This document shows, in pieces, positions 1-6,968 of a stretch of 9,354 nucleotides of DNA. The position numbers and the translations under genes were made by a program. The stretch covers positions 1 through 9,354 of the forward strand of contig JABEVA010000025.1 in the NCBI GenBank assembly GCA_013044065.1, in the 5' to 3' direction. The DNA is from Phycisphaerae bacterium. Its GTDB lineage: Bacteria; Planctomycetota; Phycisphaerae; WQYP01. Positions within the stretch are counted from its first letter, which is position 1, and each line of letters opens with the position of its first letter. Below the pieces are notes generated by a model. It was not told the DNA's origin, made no database searches, and saw only the letters and a list, made by a program, of their open reading frames with translations.

Positions 1-1
1 A

Positions 2-577
2 CGGCGACAGGCGCAGGTACTGGCCCGTCGGGCCGATATTCGCGTGGAGCCGCTACGCGGTAATATAGATACACGGTTGAAGAAAGTTCGCGATGGCGCT
101 GTGGCTGGCACGCTCCTGGCGCAGGCAGGGCTGATGCGTGCGGACATGCTGCCGCCGGAAGGCCTTATTTTATCCTGCGAAGAATTCATCCCTGCCGCCG
201 GCCAGGGCACGCTGGCCATTGAGGCGCGATGGGATGATGAATTGGTTTGCACCTTGGCCAAATCCATTCACCACCGCCCCACCTTCTGGGCCTTGGACTT
301 TGAACGCAAAATAGTGCAGGCTCTGGCCGGTAACTGCATGGCTCCGATCGGCGTGTGCGCCCAACAGCGCGGGGTCGTGGATGGCGTAACGCAAGCGGGA
401 TGGATCGTGCGAGCGCTGCTGGCCACTCCCGACGGCCGGCATATCGCGCGGGGAACTCTGCTGACAAAGAAGCCTGCCGCCGCCGGGCTAAACGCCATGG
501 TTCGACCGCTGCTGGAAATGCTGCAAAGCCGCGGCTCTGATGAGATTCTCGCACAAATCGCGACCCTTGGCCGTTAG
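2..577 (+). CDS. hemC: Hydroxymethylbilane synthase (porphobilinogen deaminase), 5'-truncated
   Basis: This is the C-terminal 191 residues of the enzyme that links four porphobilinogens into hydroxymethylbilane, the linear tetrapyrrole precursor of haem, in the cytoplasm. The frame is open to the left edge, so the true start lies outside. The GTG at 44 is only an internal Val codon. The first visible residues (RRQAQVLARR) match the segment that in E. coli HemC begins at about Arg131, so domain 1 and the start of domain 2 are missing. Visible marks are RGNIDTRL (fragment residues 19-26), the PAAGQGTLAIEAR segment, and AGNCMAPIG, whose Cys112 (codon 335-337) is the attachment site of the dipyrromethane cofactor. 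The Cys loop has AGNC where many homologues have GGC, a mild divergence. The C-terminus is complete. No hemD follows; the next gene is convergent. The identity is secure. Confidence 0.95.
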   Translation, partial: RRQAQVLARRADIRVEPLRGNIDTRLKKVRDGAVAGTLLAQAGLMRADMLPPEGLILSCEEFIPAAGQGTLAIEARWDDELVCTLAKSIHHRPTFWALDFERKIVQALAGNCMAPIGVCAQQRGVVDGVTQAGWIVRALLATPDGRHIARGTLLTKKPAAAGLNAMVRPLLEMLQSRGSDEILAQIATLGR

Positions 578-732
578 TCACTCTTCGTGACCAGAGCCGA
601 TCACACGCCGACCAAGCCCATACCCACCCCATACCGATGAAGAAGATTGGGATGGTTGCGCCGCCGAGGCTCCCCAACCGCCTCATGGCACGGCTTCATC
701 AATGTACCGCCTGGCAGGGACACGTGTGGGCG
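578..732. other. Intergenic space between convergent hemC and GNAT gene
   Basis: These 155 bases separate two convergent stop codons, so a bidirectional terminator would be expected. I see only weak hairpins. One has GTCAC arms at 577-581 and 587-591 around a 5-base loop. The other has GAGGC at 666-670 and GCCTC at 680-684 around a 9-base loop. Neither is followed by a T-run on either strand, so neither is called as an intrinsic terminator. No coding frame here is convincing. Confidence 0.5.
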
Positions 733-1263
733 TCAGGTTGCAGGGTTGCCATCTTCCGGTTTGCGCGGTGACGGCAGAATCAGTTGATGGAATTCCAAAT
801 CAAGCCATCTACCAAACTTAAAACCGACCTGTCTAAGAGTACCGCCGTATTGAAATCCAAGCTTCCGGTGCAAGCTGACGCTGGCCCGGTTACCAGAGTC
901 GATGGCACCCACCAGAACGTGATAATTCTGCGACTGGGCCAGGGTTATAAGCTCCTCAAGCAACCGACGTCCAACGCCTTGCCGACGAAATTTTTCGGCG
1001 ACATACACAGAGTGTTCCACGGTGTACTGGTAGGCGGGCCAGGCCCGGAACGTTCCGTAACTGCCAAAGCCCATCAGATCCCCACCGGGCGTAATCGCGC
1101 CAACGACGGGATAATTTCCGGTTTCTTTGATTTCAAACCAGGCGCGCATCATATCTGGGGTTCGCGGCTGGTAGTCGTACAGAGCGGTGGATGTCACAAT
1201 CGCCGCATTGAATATGGCCAGGATTTGATCGCAATAGGACGGGGTACAACGAATAATTCGCAT
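733..1263 (-). CDS. GNAT-family N-acetyltransferase, MnaT/phosphinothricin acetyltransferase type
   Basis: This 176-residue single-domain GNAT enzyme is predicted to move an acetyl group from acetyl-CoA to the amino group of an amino acid or analogue. The best known relatives are E. coli MnaT (YncA; acts on methionine sulfone and sulfoximine) and the Pat/Bar phosphinothricin acetyltransferases. Family marks are FGSYGTFRAWPAY (residues 66-78), TVEHSVYV (81-88), the acetyl-CoA loop RRQGVG (93-98, fitting R/Q-x-x-G-x-G), the HRKLGF element (132-137), and the QVGFKFGRWLDL block (145-156) typical of this subgroup. The length is normal for the family and there is no signal peptide. The ATG at 1263-1261 starts the usual MRIIR N-terminus; no strong Shine-Dalgarno precedes it. 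The gene is convergent with hemC and divergent from pheT, so it is probably monocistronic. The exact substrate cannot be read from sequence, so I give no symbol. Confidence 0.9.
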   Translation of the reverse strand: MRIIRCTPSYCDQILAIFNAAIVTSTALYDYQPRTPDMMRAWFEIKETGNYPVVGAITPGGDLMGFGSYGTFRAWPAYQYTVEHSVYVAEKFRRQGVGRRLLEELITLAQSQNYHVLVGAIDSGNRASVSLHRKLGFQYGGTLRQVGFKFGRWLDLEFHQLILPSPRKPEDGNPAT

Positions 1264-1319
1264 AAAAACGATGCCCCAGCAAGGGTCGAACGTTGCCCTT
1301 CGCGGCTGTTTGGTCGGCC

Positions 1320-1336
1320 AGGCTCACCATGAGCCT
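1320..1336. repeat. Perfect inverted repeat upstream of the GNAT gene
   Basis: AGGCTCA (1320-1326) and TGAGCCT (1330-1336) are perfect 7-base arms separated by three bases (CCA). The repeat lies 57 bases upstream of the GNAT start codon. It falls just inside the transcript predicted from the - strand promoter candidate at 1349-1377. It could be an operator for a dimeric repressor or a hairpin at the 5' end of the mRNA. What is seen is the symmetry; the function is inference. Confidence 0.4.
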
Positions 1337-1348
1337 AACTGCGTGTAA

Positions 1349-1377
1349 AGTGTAGCGTCGCCCCGATCGGCGAACAA
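1349..1377 (-). promoter_or_regulatory. Candidate sigma70-type promoter for the GNAT gene
   Basis: Read on the - strand, TTGTTC (1377-1372, 3 of 6 consensus bases) and TACACT (1354-1349, 4 of 6) are separated by 17 bases. The start point would be near 1342, giving a leader of about 80 bases before the ATG at 1263. The boxes are modest matches; spacing and placement are the main support. The spacer also contains the palindrome CCGATCGG (1363-1370), part of a wider imperfect inverted repeat with arms TCGCC (1358-1362) and GGCGA (1369-1373), a possible repressor site. Confidence 0.3.
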
Positions 1378-1417
1378 ATAAATTCCAAGGTTGCACACGA
1401 CGCGACGTCTATGGCGG

Positions 1418-1446
1418 TTGGCTAGACACAGCCAGAAAGGTAGTAT
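1418..1446 (+). promoter_or_regulatory. Candidate distal promoter for pheT
   Basis: TTGGCT (1418-1423, 4 of 6) and TAGTAT (1441-1446, 4 of 6) are separated by 17 bases. Transcription would start near 1453, leaving a leader of about 127 bases that opens with the inverted repeats at 1458-1489. An alternative lies nearer the gene: TTGCCC (1494-1499) with TGTAAT (1515-1520, 5 of 6), but its 15-base spacer is short. Sequence alone cannot decide between them. Confidence 0.3.
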
Positions 1447-1457
1447 TTTACCGAGTT

Positions 1458-1489
1458 GCCGTCCGGGACAACGTCGGCCGACGGACTGC
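1458..1489 (+). other. Inverted repeats in the pheT upstream region
   Basis: An 8-base stem with one mismatch can form between GCCGTCCG (1458-1465) and CGGACTGC (1482-1489). A perfect 12-base palindrome, CGTCGGCCGACG (1472-1483), overlaps its loop and 3' arm, so the two structures are mutually exclusive in RNA. If the distal promoter is used this lies at the very 5' end of the pheT mRNA. If the proximal one is used it lies upstream of the promoter and would be a protein-binding site. No T-run follows, so it is not a standard attenuator terminator. No T-box motif or Phe-rich leader peptide was recognised. Confidence 0.35.
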
Positions 1490-1568
1490 CCACTTGCCCG
1501 GCGGCGCTGCCTTCTGTAATCTTTGCAGAGTATGGCCGGAACTACTTTTCCGGCGGAACTTCAATGCT

Positions 1569-1574
1569 GGAAGG
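1569..1574 (+). promoter_or_regulatory. Shine-Dalgarno deciding the pheT start
   Basis: GGAAGG lies five bases before the ATG at 1580. This supports 1580 over the in-frame ATG at 1532 and TTG at 1523, which lack a comparable site. Confidence 0.6.
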
Positions 1575-1579
1575 TTGGC

Positions 1580-3610
1580 ATGAAAATTTCCCTGGACTGG
1601 ATCGCTCGATATCTCGATAAGAGCGTTGCGACGGAAGAAGCGCGAGAAGCTTTGCTCAATGCGGGATTACCGGTGGAATCGGTGGTGGACACCCAGCACG
1701 GTCCACTGTTGGATGTGGAGGTGACGAGCAATCGCAGCGATTGCCTGTGCCACCTGGGCATGGCCCGCGAGTTGGCGGCGCTGTTGGACCGAAAATTATT
1801 GCCTCCGAAGGTGGAAGTGAAGGAATCCAGCCGCCCTGTGGACCAACTGATTCAGGTACGTATCGCGGATACCGCCGGCTGTATGCGTTATGTGGCCAGG
1901 GTGATCAGCAATGTTCGCATCGGACCGTCTCCGGCATGGCTTCAACAGGCTTTGGAATCCGTGGGGCAGCGCAGCATTAACAATGTCGTGGATGTAACCA
2001 ATTATGTGCTCTTGGAAACGGGCCAACCGCTCCACGCCTTTGATCTGGATCAATTGCAGGGGCGGCAAATTGTGGTACGACGGGCCAAAGCCGGTGAAAA
2101 GCTGATGACCATTGACGGCCAAACCCGTGCGCTCCAGCCAACCATGTTGGTCATTGCCGATGAAGAATCGCCGGTGGCGGTGGCGGGTATTATGGGGGGC
2201 AAAGATTCGGGTGTTACCGAGGCCACGGTGAACGTGCTGCTGGAATCGGCGCGGTTTGATCCATTAACCATCCGCCAAACCGCGCGGGCTTTGACCTTGA
2301 GCAGTGAATCATCCTATCGGTTTGAACGTGGTATCGATCCCGCGGCCACCGAATGGGCTTCGGTCCGCGCGGCGCAGTTGATACTGGAAGTCGCCGGAGG
2401 AGATTTGGCCCGTGGGGTATCTGCGGTTGGGAAGGTGGAAGATGGCTGTCGCGAAGTTCGCCTGCGACCGGAGCAGGTCAAGCGAATTGTGGGAATTGAG
2501 ATTCCACCGGAGCAGATCCGTGAAATTCTGACCCGATTGGAATTTTCGCCGCGTGCGGACGGTCCGGATTTAGTTTGTCGGGTGCCTTCCCATCGGTTGG
2601 ATGTGTGGCGGGAAATTGATCTGATTGAAGAAATCTGCCGCGTGTGGGGTTACGGCCGGATTCCGGTGGAACGAAAAGTTTCTCATGCGGTGCGACTACT
2701 GGACCGGACGCAGGAGGCCGGGCGGGTGATGAGAACCACGTTGGCCGGTGCCGGTGCCAGCGAGGCGATCACGTTTAGTTTTGTGGACGCGGTGGAAGCG
2801 CAATTGTTTCTGGACCCGGCCGCGGGTGAGCCACTGCGCGTGAGCGATGCGGTGCGCAAGGTGAGCAACACACTGCGGCCAAGTATATTTCCGGGATTGT
2901 TGCGTTCGCGGCGGCATAACGAAACCAATGGCCAGTTGAACGCATTTTTGTTTGAAGTGGCCAGCATTTATTTTCAGAGGGCGGGAAAGGCCGGCGAAAA
3001 GCCTTATGAGGAACCACAATTGGCCATGGTCGGCGATACCGTGGCCCACTTGACCGGCGCGCTGGAGCTGGTGGTGCAAAAGTTAAATCGACGGGCGGTG
3101 TTGCAGGTGCATCCGCGGGATTGTATGCCGTTTGCCCGGGGCGCGGCGGGTGAGGTGCAAGTAAGGGTGGACGGTCAAGGAGCCGCGCTGCTGGGCAGTG
3201 TGGGCGTGTTTGGCCCGATGGTGCAGGCGCATTACGATCTGAAACAAACCGCGGCCGGCCTCCAAGTGCGTTGGTCGGCGTTGTTGGATTTATTTGAGCC
3301 TGTGCCGAGTGCCCGCGCCATTGCGAGGTTTCCGGCGGTGCGGCGGGATTTATCGGTGGTGGTGGATGAGGGGGTGCGGTGGGGAACCCTGCGGGATCTA
3401 CTGGCGGAGCTGGCGTTGGAATTTATCGAGAGCGTGGAGTTGGTGGGCGTGTTTCGGGGTAAACAGGTTGAGGCTGGACGTAAAAGCGTTACCTTGACGC
3501 TGGTTTTTCGCAATCCGGAGGCCACGCTGCGCTCCCACGAGGTGGACTTGCAGATTCAGCGTGCCGTGGCTGGTTTGCAGCATCGCTGCGGCGCGGTGTT
3601 GCGGGTATAA
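1580..3610 (+). CDS. pheT: Phenylalanine--tRNA ligase beta subunit, short form
   Basis: This is the beta subunit of the (alpha-beta)2 cytoplasmic enzyme that charges tRNA-Phe; the catalytic alpha subunit (PheS) is not in the window. I start at ATG 1580 because the family begins MKIS-DWI and GGAAGG precedes it. The product is 676 residues. After the N-terminal helix it goes directly to EVTSNRSDCL (47-56), without the roughly 110-residue tRNA-binding (EMAP/Trbp111-like) insert of the approximately 795-residue E. coli form. The B3/B4 editing region spans about 100-255, including GQPLHAFDLDQL and SSYRFERG (244-251). B5 runs about 291-365, and its Asp341, Asp347, Glu350 and Glu351 repeat the spacing of the E. 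coli Mg-binding set (452/458/461/462). A catalytic-like domain follows, then a C-terminal FDX-ACB anticodon-binding domain from about 578 (RFPAVRRDL, 583-591) to the end. Short PheT is, as I recall, typical of planctomycetes. Confidence 0.96.
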   Translation: MKISLDWIARYLDKSVATEEAREALLNAGLPVESVVDTQHGPLLDVEVTSNRSDCLCHLGMARELAALLDRKLLPPKVEVKESSRPVDQLIQVRIADTAGCMRYVARVISNVRIGPSPAWLQQALESVGQRSINNVVDVTNYVLLETGQPLHAFDLDQLQGRQIVVRRAKAGEKLMTIDGQTRALQPTMLVIADEESPVAVAGIMGGKDSGVTEATVNVLLESARFDPLTIRQTARALTLSSESSYRFERGIDPAATEWASVRAAQLILEVAGGDLARGVSAVGKVEDGCREVRLRPEQVKRIVGIEIPPEQIREILTRLEFSPRADGPDLVCRVPSHRLDVWREIDLIEEICRVWGYGRIPVERKVSHAVRLLDRTQEAGRVMRTTLAGAGASEAITFSFVDAVEAQLFLDPAAGEPLRVSDAVRKVSNTLRPSIFPGLLRSRRHNETNGQLNAFLFEVASIYFQRAGKAGEKPYEEPQLAMVGDTVAHLTGALELVVQKLNRRAVLQVHPRDCMPFARGAAGEVQVRVDGQGAALLGSVGVFGPMVQAHYDLKQTAAGLQVRWSALLDLFEPVPSARAIARFPAVRRDLSVVVDEGVRWGTLRDLLAELALEFIESVELVGVFRGKQVEAGRKSVTLTLVFRNPEATLRSHEVDLQIQRAVAGLQHRCGAVLRV

Positions 3611-3731
3611 TGGGAGGTGGTGCCGGAATGTGGCTCGACCTAAAAACTGTTTTGTGCGGGCAGCGGTGAATTTTAAGCTTCCTCTGACCGATAAACAGTA
3701 AGGGCGTGTCGCAGCGGCGTGAACGCATGGC

Positions 3732-3761
3732 TTGATTATTGGAATCAGCCCGGCCTAGAAT
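3732..3761 (+). promoter_or_regulatory. Sigma70-type promoter of clpC
   Basis: TTGATT (3732-3737, 4 of 6 consensus bases) and TAGAAT (3756-3761, 5 of 6) are 18 bases apart, the best promoter match in the window. Transcription should begin near 3768, giving a leader of about 47 bases. This suggests housekeeping expression of clpC independent of pheT. Confidence 0.55.
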
Positions 3762-3803
3762 AAACCGCCACGGGAAAAGATACTGTGGCATGAAACCGCT
3801 TTT

Positions 3804-3808
3804 AGGAG
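3804..3808 (+). promoter_or_regulatory. Shine-Dalgarno of clpC
   Basis: AGGAG stands six bases before the ATG at 3815, a standard spacing that fixes the start. Confidence 0.8.
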
Positions 3809-3814
3809 CGTTGG

Positions 3815-6325
3815 ATGTACGAGAGATTTACAGATCGTGCCCGCAAGGTGATGGCCCTGGCCAACCAAGAGGCGCAGCGCTTTAACCATGAATACATTGG
3901 TACCGAACACATTTTGCTTGGACTGGTGAAGGAAGGGTCGGGCGTGGGTGCGACGGTGCTGAAAAATCTGGATATTGACCTGCGCAAGGTTCGCCTGGAA
4001 GTGGAAAAACTGGTCAAAAGCGGACCGGATATGGTCACCATGGGCAAACTCCCGCAGACGCCACGGGCGAAAAAAGTCATTGAATACGCGATTGAAGAAG
4101 CCCGCAATCTGGGCCACAACTATGTTGGTACGGAACATCTGCTTCTGGGTCTGCTCCGGGAACGCGATGGTGTTGCGGCGCAGGTGCTGATGAATTTAGG
4201 GCTGAAGCTGGAGGAAGTGCGGGAAGAAGTGCTCAACCTGCTGGGTGCCGGGGTCGAAAGCGAAGCCAACCCTGAAAATAAGGAGGCTAAAACCAAATCG
4301 CGGACACCAGCGCTGGATTCGTTCGGCCGGGATCTGACCGAACTGGCCCGTGAAGGAGCCTTGGACCCCGTGATCGGCCGGGCCAACGAAATTGAACGGG
4401 TCATTCAGATATTGTGCCGGCGCACCAAAAACAATCCGGTACTGCTGGGAGAGGCGGGTGTCGGTAAAACGGCCATTGTCGAAGGCCTGGCGCAGAAAAT
4501 TGTGGCCAATGATGTTCCGGAAATTTTGTTTGAAAAGCGCATTGTGGTGCTGGATCTGGCGATGATGGTGGCGGGCACCAAATATCGAGGACAGTTTGAA
4601 GAACGCATCAAGGCGGTGATGAATGAAGTGCGGCGGGCCAAAAATGTGGTGCTCTTCATTGATGAGCTGCACACCTTGGTCGGGGCCGGCGGAGCGGAAG
4701 GTGCCATTGACGCGAGCAATGTGCTCAAGCCTTCGCTGGCCCGCGGTGAAATTCAGTGCATTGGGGCCACCACACTGGATGAATATCGCAAATACGTGGA
4801 GAAAGACAGCGCTCTGGAAAGGCGCTTCCAGACGATTATTGTTGAACCACCGAGCAAAGACGAGACCTTGGAGATTTTGCGCGGCTTGCGGGACCGCTAC
4901 GAGGCCCACCACCGCGTCCAGATTACCGATGGTGCTTTGCGTGGAGCGGTGGAGCTTTCCACGCGCTACATCACCGGGCGCTGCCTGCCGGACAAGGCCA
5001 TTGATATTATCGACGAGGCGGGTGCCCGGGTGCGGCTGAAAAGCATGACCAAACCGCCGAATCTGACGGAAATTGACGAGCAGATTGAACGCCTGACCGT
5101 GGACAAGGATGAGGCGGTGAAAAATGCCGATTATGAGCGTGCGGCGGAACTGCGCGATCAGGCGGAGGCACTGCGCCGCAATAAGGAAGAAGCCCAGAAG
5201 AAATGGCGCGAGCAGGCCAAGGTTGTCGATGGCGTGGTGGATGAGGAGATGGTGGCGGAAGTGGTGAGCAAAATGACGGGGGTTCCGCTGACCCGGCTGG
5301 AAAAGGCCGAGGCCTCGCGTCTCCTGGAGTTGGAAAGCGAACTCCACAAGCGGGTGATCAGTCAGGATGAAGCCATTAAATCCATTTCGCGGTCCATCCG
5401 CCGGGCTCGGTCCGGTTTGAAGGATCCGGCCAGGCCCATGGGCACGTTCCTGTTTTTAGGGCCGTCGGGCGTGGGCAAAACCCTGTTATCCAAGGCCATT
5501 GCGGAATTTTTGTTCGGCAATGAAGCCTCACTGATTCAGATTGATATGTCTGAATACATGGAAAAGCACAATGTCAGCCGACTCGTCGGTGCCCCACCGG
5601 GCTATGTCGGTTATGAAGAAGGCGGACAGTTGACCGAACGCATCCGTCGGCGACCCTACGCGGTGGTCCTGCTCGATGAAATTGAGAAAGCCCATCCGGA
5701 CGTGTTCAATATGCTTTTGCAGATTATGGAAGAAGGGCATCTCACCGATAACGTTGGCCGCAAGGTGGATTTCAAAAACACCATCCTGATCATGACCAGC
5801 AACATCGGGGCGGACTTGATCAAGAGCGGCGGAATCCAGGGCTTCGGCTATGGCAAACGCGACAGCGAGCAGGACTTTGAAGGAATGAAAAAGGGCCTGC
5901 TGCGTGAGGTTGAAAAGTTTTTCCGGCCGGAGTTTATCAACCGGCTGGATGAAACCATCATCTTCCGCCCGTTAAGCAAGGAAGATCTCTACCGCATCAT
6001 CGACATCGAAATCCGGAAGGTCACCAAACGTCTGGTGGAACAAGGTGTGGGCCTGGAAACCACTACCGCCGCTCACGATTTCCTCATTGAAAAGGGGTAT
6101 AACCCCGACTTTGGTGCCCGGCCGCTCCGCCGTGCCATCGAGCAATACGTGGAAGACCCTCTATCCGAGGCGATTCTGAGAGGGGAATATAAACAGGTCA
6201 GCAAGGTGAAAATCGACCGCGACGGCGATTCTCTGCGGTTTGAATCTGTGCCGACGGAGGTTCCGCCGGAGCCTGCGGCCGCCGCGCCCGCGGTGGCCGG
6301 AACCGGTGCCGCCGACGCCACTTGA
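3815..6325 (+). CDS. clpC: ClpC-type AAA+ unfoldase, ATP-binding subunit of Clp protease
   Basis: This 836-residue hexameric cytoplasmic chaperone unfolds proteins with ATP and feeds them to ClpP. Two Clp-N repeats fill about 1-145 (MYERFTDRARKVM; second repeat at about 80-145). AAA+ domain D1 has Walker A GEAGVGKT (212-219), pore loop GTKYRG (254-259), Walker B ending in Asp283-Glu284, and arginine-finger region LERRF (334-338). A UVR/M-domain coiled coil at about 420-470 (DYERAAELRDQ) marks ClpC rather than ClpB or ClpA. D2 has GPSGVGKT (549-556), pore loop GYVGY (596-600), Walker B ending in Asp621-Glu622, FINRLDE (707-713) and sensor-2 GARPLRRA (767-774). The loop GIQGFGYG (673-680) sits where ClpC carries its ClpP-docking Gly-Phe. 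The last 25 or so residues form an Ala/Pro-rich tail. All catalytic motifs are intact. No mcsA/mcsB or ctsR lies nearby in the window. Confidence 0.97.
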   Translation: MYERFTDRARKVMALANQEAQRFNHEYIGTEHILLGLVKEGSGVGATVLKNLDIDLRKVRLEVEKLVKSGPDMVTMGKLPQTPRAKKVIEYAIEEARNLGHNYVGTEHLLLGLLRERDGVAAQVLMNLGLKLEEVREEVLNLLGAGVESEANPENKEAKTKSRTPALDSFGRDLTELAREGALDPVIGRANEIERVIQILCRRTKNNPVLLGEAGVGKTAIVEGLAQKIVANDVPEILFEKRIVVLDLAMMVAGTKYRGQFEERIKAVMNEVRRAKNVVLFIDELHTLVGAGGAEGAIDASNVLKPSLARGEIQCIGATTLDEYRKYVEKDSALERRFQTIIVEPPSKDETLEILRGLRDRYEAHHRVQITDGALRGAVELSTRYITGRCLPDKAIDIIDEAGARVRLKSMTKPPNLTEIDEQIERLTVDKDEAVKNADYERAAELRDQAEALRRNKEEAQKKWREQAKVVDGVVDEEMVAEVVSKMTGVPLTRLEKAEASRLLELESELHKRVISQDEAIKSISRSIRRARSGLKDPARPMGTFLFLGPSGVGKTLLSKAIAEFLFGNEASLIQIDMSEYMEKHNVSRLVGAPPGYVGYEEGGQLTERIRRRPYAVVLLDEIEKAHPDVFNMLLQIMEEGHLTDNVGRKVDFKNTILIMTSNIGADLIKSGGIQGFGYGKRDSEQDFEGMKKGLLREVEKFFRPEFINRLDETIIFRPLSKEDLYRIIDIEIRKVTKRLVEQGVGLETTTAAHDFLIEKGYNPDFGARPLRRAIEQYVEDPLSEAILRGEYKQVSKVKIDRDGDSLRFESVPTEVPPEPAAAAPAVAGTGAADAT

Positions 6326-6776
6326 CTTGGCCTACAGCGCAGTTGAGTTGGTGTGCGGCAGGAACTGGTGAATCGCTTCCACCTTATTTCCATGGGCAGT
6401 ACCGATGTCGTGCGGCCGGTGGCTCCCGTAGGACGGGGCGACAAGGTCACTTCGACCAGTGAGGTTGCACGCAGGACTCATCGTCAGGTTCTTGGCCGTG
6501 CCGGCCGGGCGACGCGTGACCATGACCCAGCCATAGCCGAAGATGGCCCACACGTTAGCACTCTTTATATCACACCATACATCCGTACTCGGCACGACCA
6601 CCGATGTGACATTCCTGCCAAGGCGCGAAAAGTATACGTACGGCCCCCGAACGCCGTGATCCTGTGCTTGGGTGTCACGCGTGGATGCGGTCAAGATACG
6701 TGCGGCAGAGTCGGCCACGCCGCCGATTTGCTGCAGTGGGAGGTGCGCGGAGTATGGATATAGCTTGGCCTGCATT

Positions 6777-6803
6777 GTCCAACCACAGGCCCGTTGGTTG
6801 GGT
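6777..6803 (+). other. Hairpin in the xfp upstream region
   Basis: CCAACCA (6779-6785) and TGGTTGG (6795-6801) are perfect 7-base arms around a 9-base loop, extended in RNA by two G-U pairs (6777-6778 with 6802-6803). It lies about 180 bases before the xfp start and upstream of the proposed xfp promoter. It may be a DNA operator, or an RNA structure if transcription starts further upstream. No T-run follows. Confidence 0.35.
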
Positions 6804-6911
6804 CTACCTGCCAGCACCTGAAGCCCGCGCCGGTGGAGATGGTCGCGTATGCCTTGGCCTGTTAAAAGCGGCCCCAACGCTCGGTCAGAACTGCAATGCG
6901 GTATTACCTGT

Positions 6912-6940
6912 TTGCTTGCGCCACGCCACGCGCCTAGCAT
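6912..6940 (+). promoter_or_regulatory. Candidate promoter of xfp
   Basis: TTGCTT (6912-6917, 3 of 6) and TAGCAT (6935-6940, 4 of 6) are 17 bases apart, placing the start near 6947 and leaving a leader of about 32 bases. The boxes are moderate. The AT-rich stretch TATATAA at 6955-6961 is too close to the gene to serve easily as a -10 box. Confidence 0.3.
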
Positions 6941-6962
6941 ATCAGTGGCGGACGTATATAAC

Positions 6963-6968
6963 GAAAGG
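6963..6968 (+). promoter_or_regulatory. Shine-Dalgarno-like site of xfp
   Basis: GAAAGG precedes the ATG at 6979 with a 10-base spacer, slightly long. It supports 6979 as the start instead of the much earlier in-frame codons back to 6664. Confidence 0.5.

Larger units (their letters stand above)
3611..3814 (+). other. pheT-clpC intergenic region
   Basis: This 204-base spacer holds the clpC promoter and ribosome-binding site in its last third. The first two thirds contain no clear intrinsic terminator. The only symmetry noted is CTGTTT (3647-3652) with AAACAG (3693-3698), 40 bases apart and too loose to call. I saw no CtsR direct repeat and no CIRCE element. Confidence 0.5.

Noticed and set aside
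577..591. GTCAC-GTGAC hairpin directly at the hemC stop as a terminator
   Set aside because: The stem is only five base pairs and no T-run follows.
1283..1300. GGGTCGAACG stretch resembling a tRNA T-loop
   Set aside because: The stem does not close around a 7-base loop, and no acceptor, D or anticodon arms can be built around it.
784..1332. 182-codon + strand frame opposite the GNAT gene
   Set aside because: It is the antisense shadow of a gene with clear GNAT family motifs and shows no domain of its own.
1523..1579. In-frame extension of pheT from TTG 1523 or ATG 1532
   Set aside because: PheT proteins begin at the MKIS position (1580), and only that codon has a well-placed Shine-Dalgarno.
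4196..5347. 383-codon - strand frame inside clpC
   Set aside because: It is a shadow of the conserved clpC sequence; antisense frames often stay open in genes with this codon use. The His/Phe/Gln-rich product resembles no protein.
6555..6563. TTAGCACTC, an exact half of the CIRCE heat-shock operator
   Set aside because: The matching GAGTGCTAA half is absent after the 9-base spacer, and a single 9-base match is plausible by chance. It also lies over 400 bases from the xfp start.
6353..6763. 136-codon + strand frame after clpC
   Set aside because: It has no recognisable domain and no clear ribosome-binding site, and its third-position bias looked weaker than that of the opposing - strand frame.
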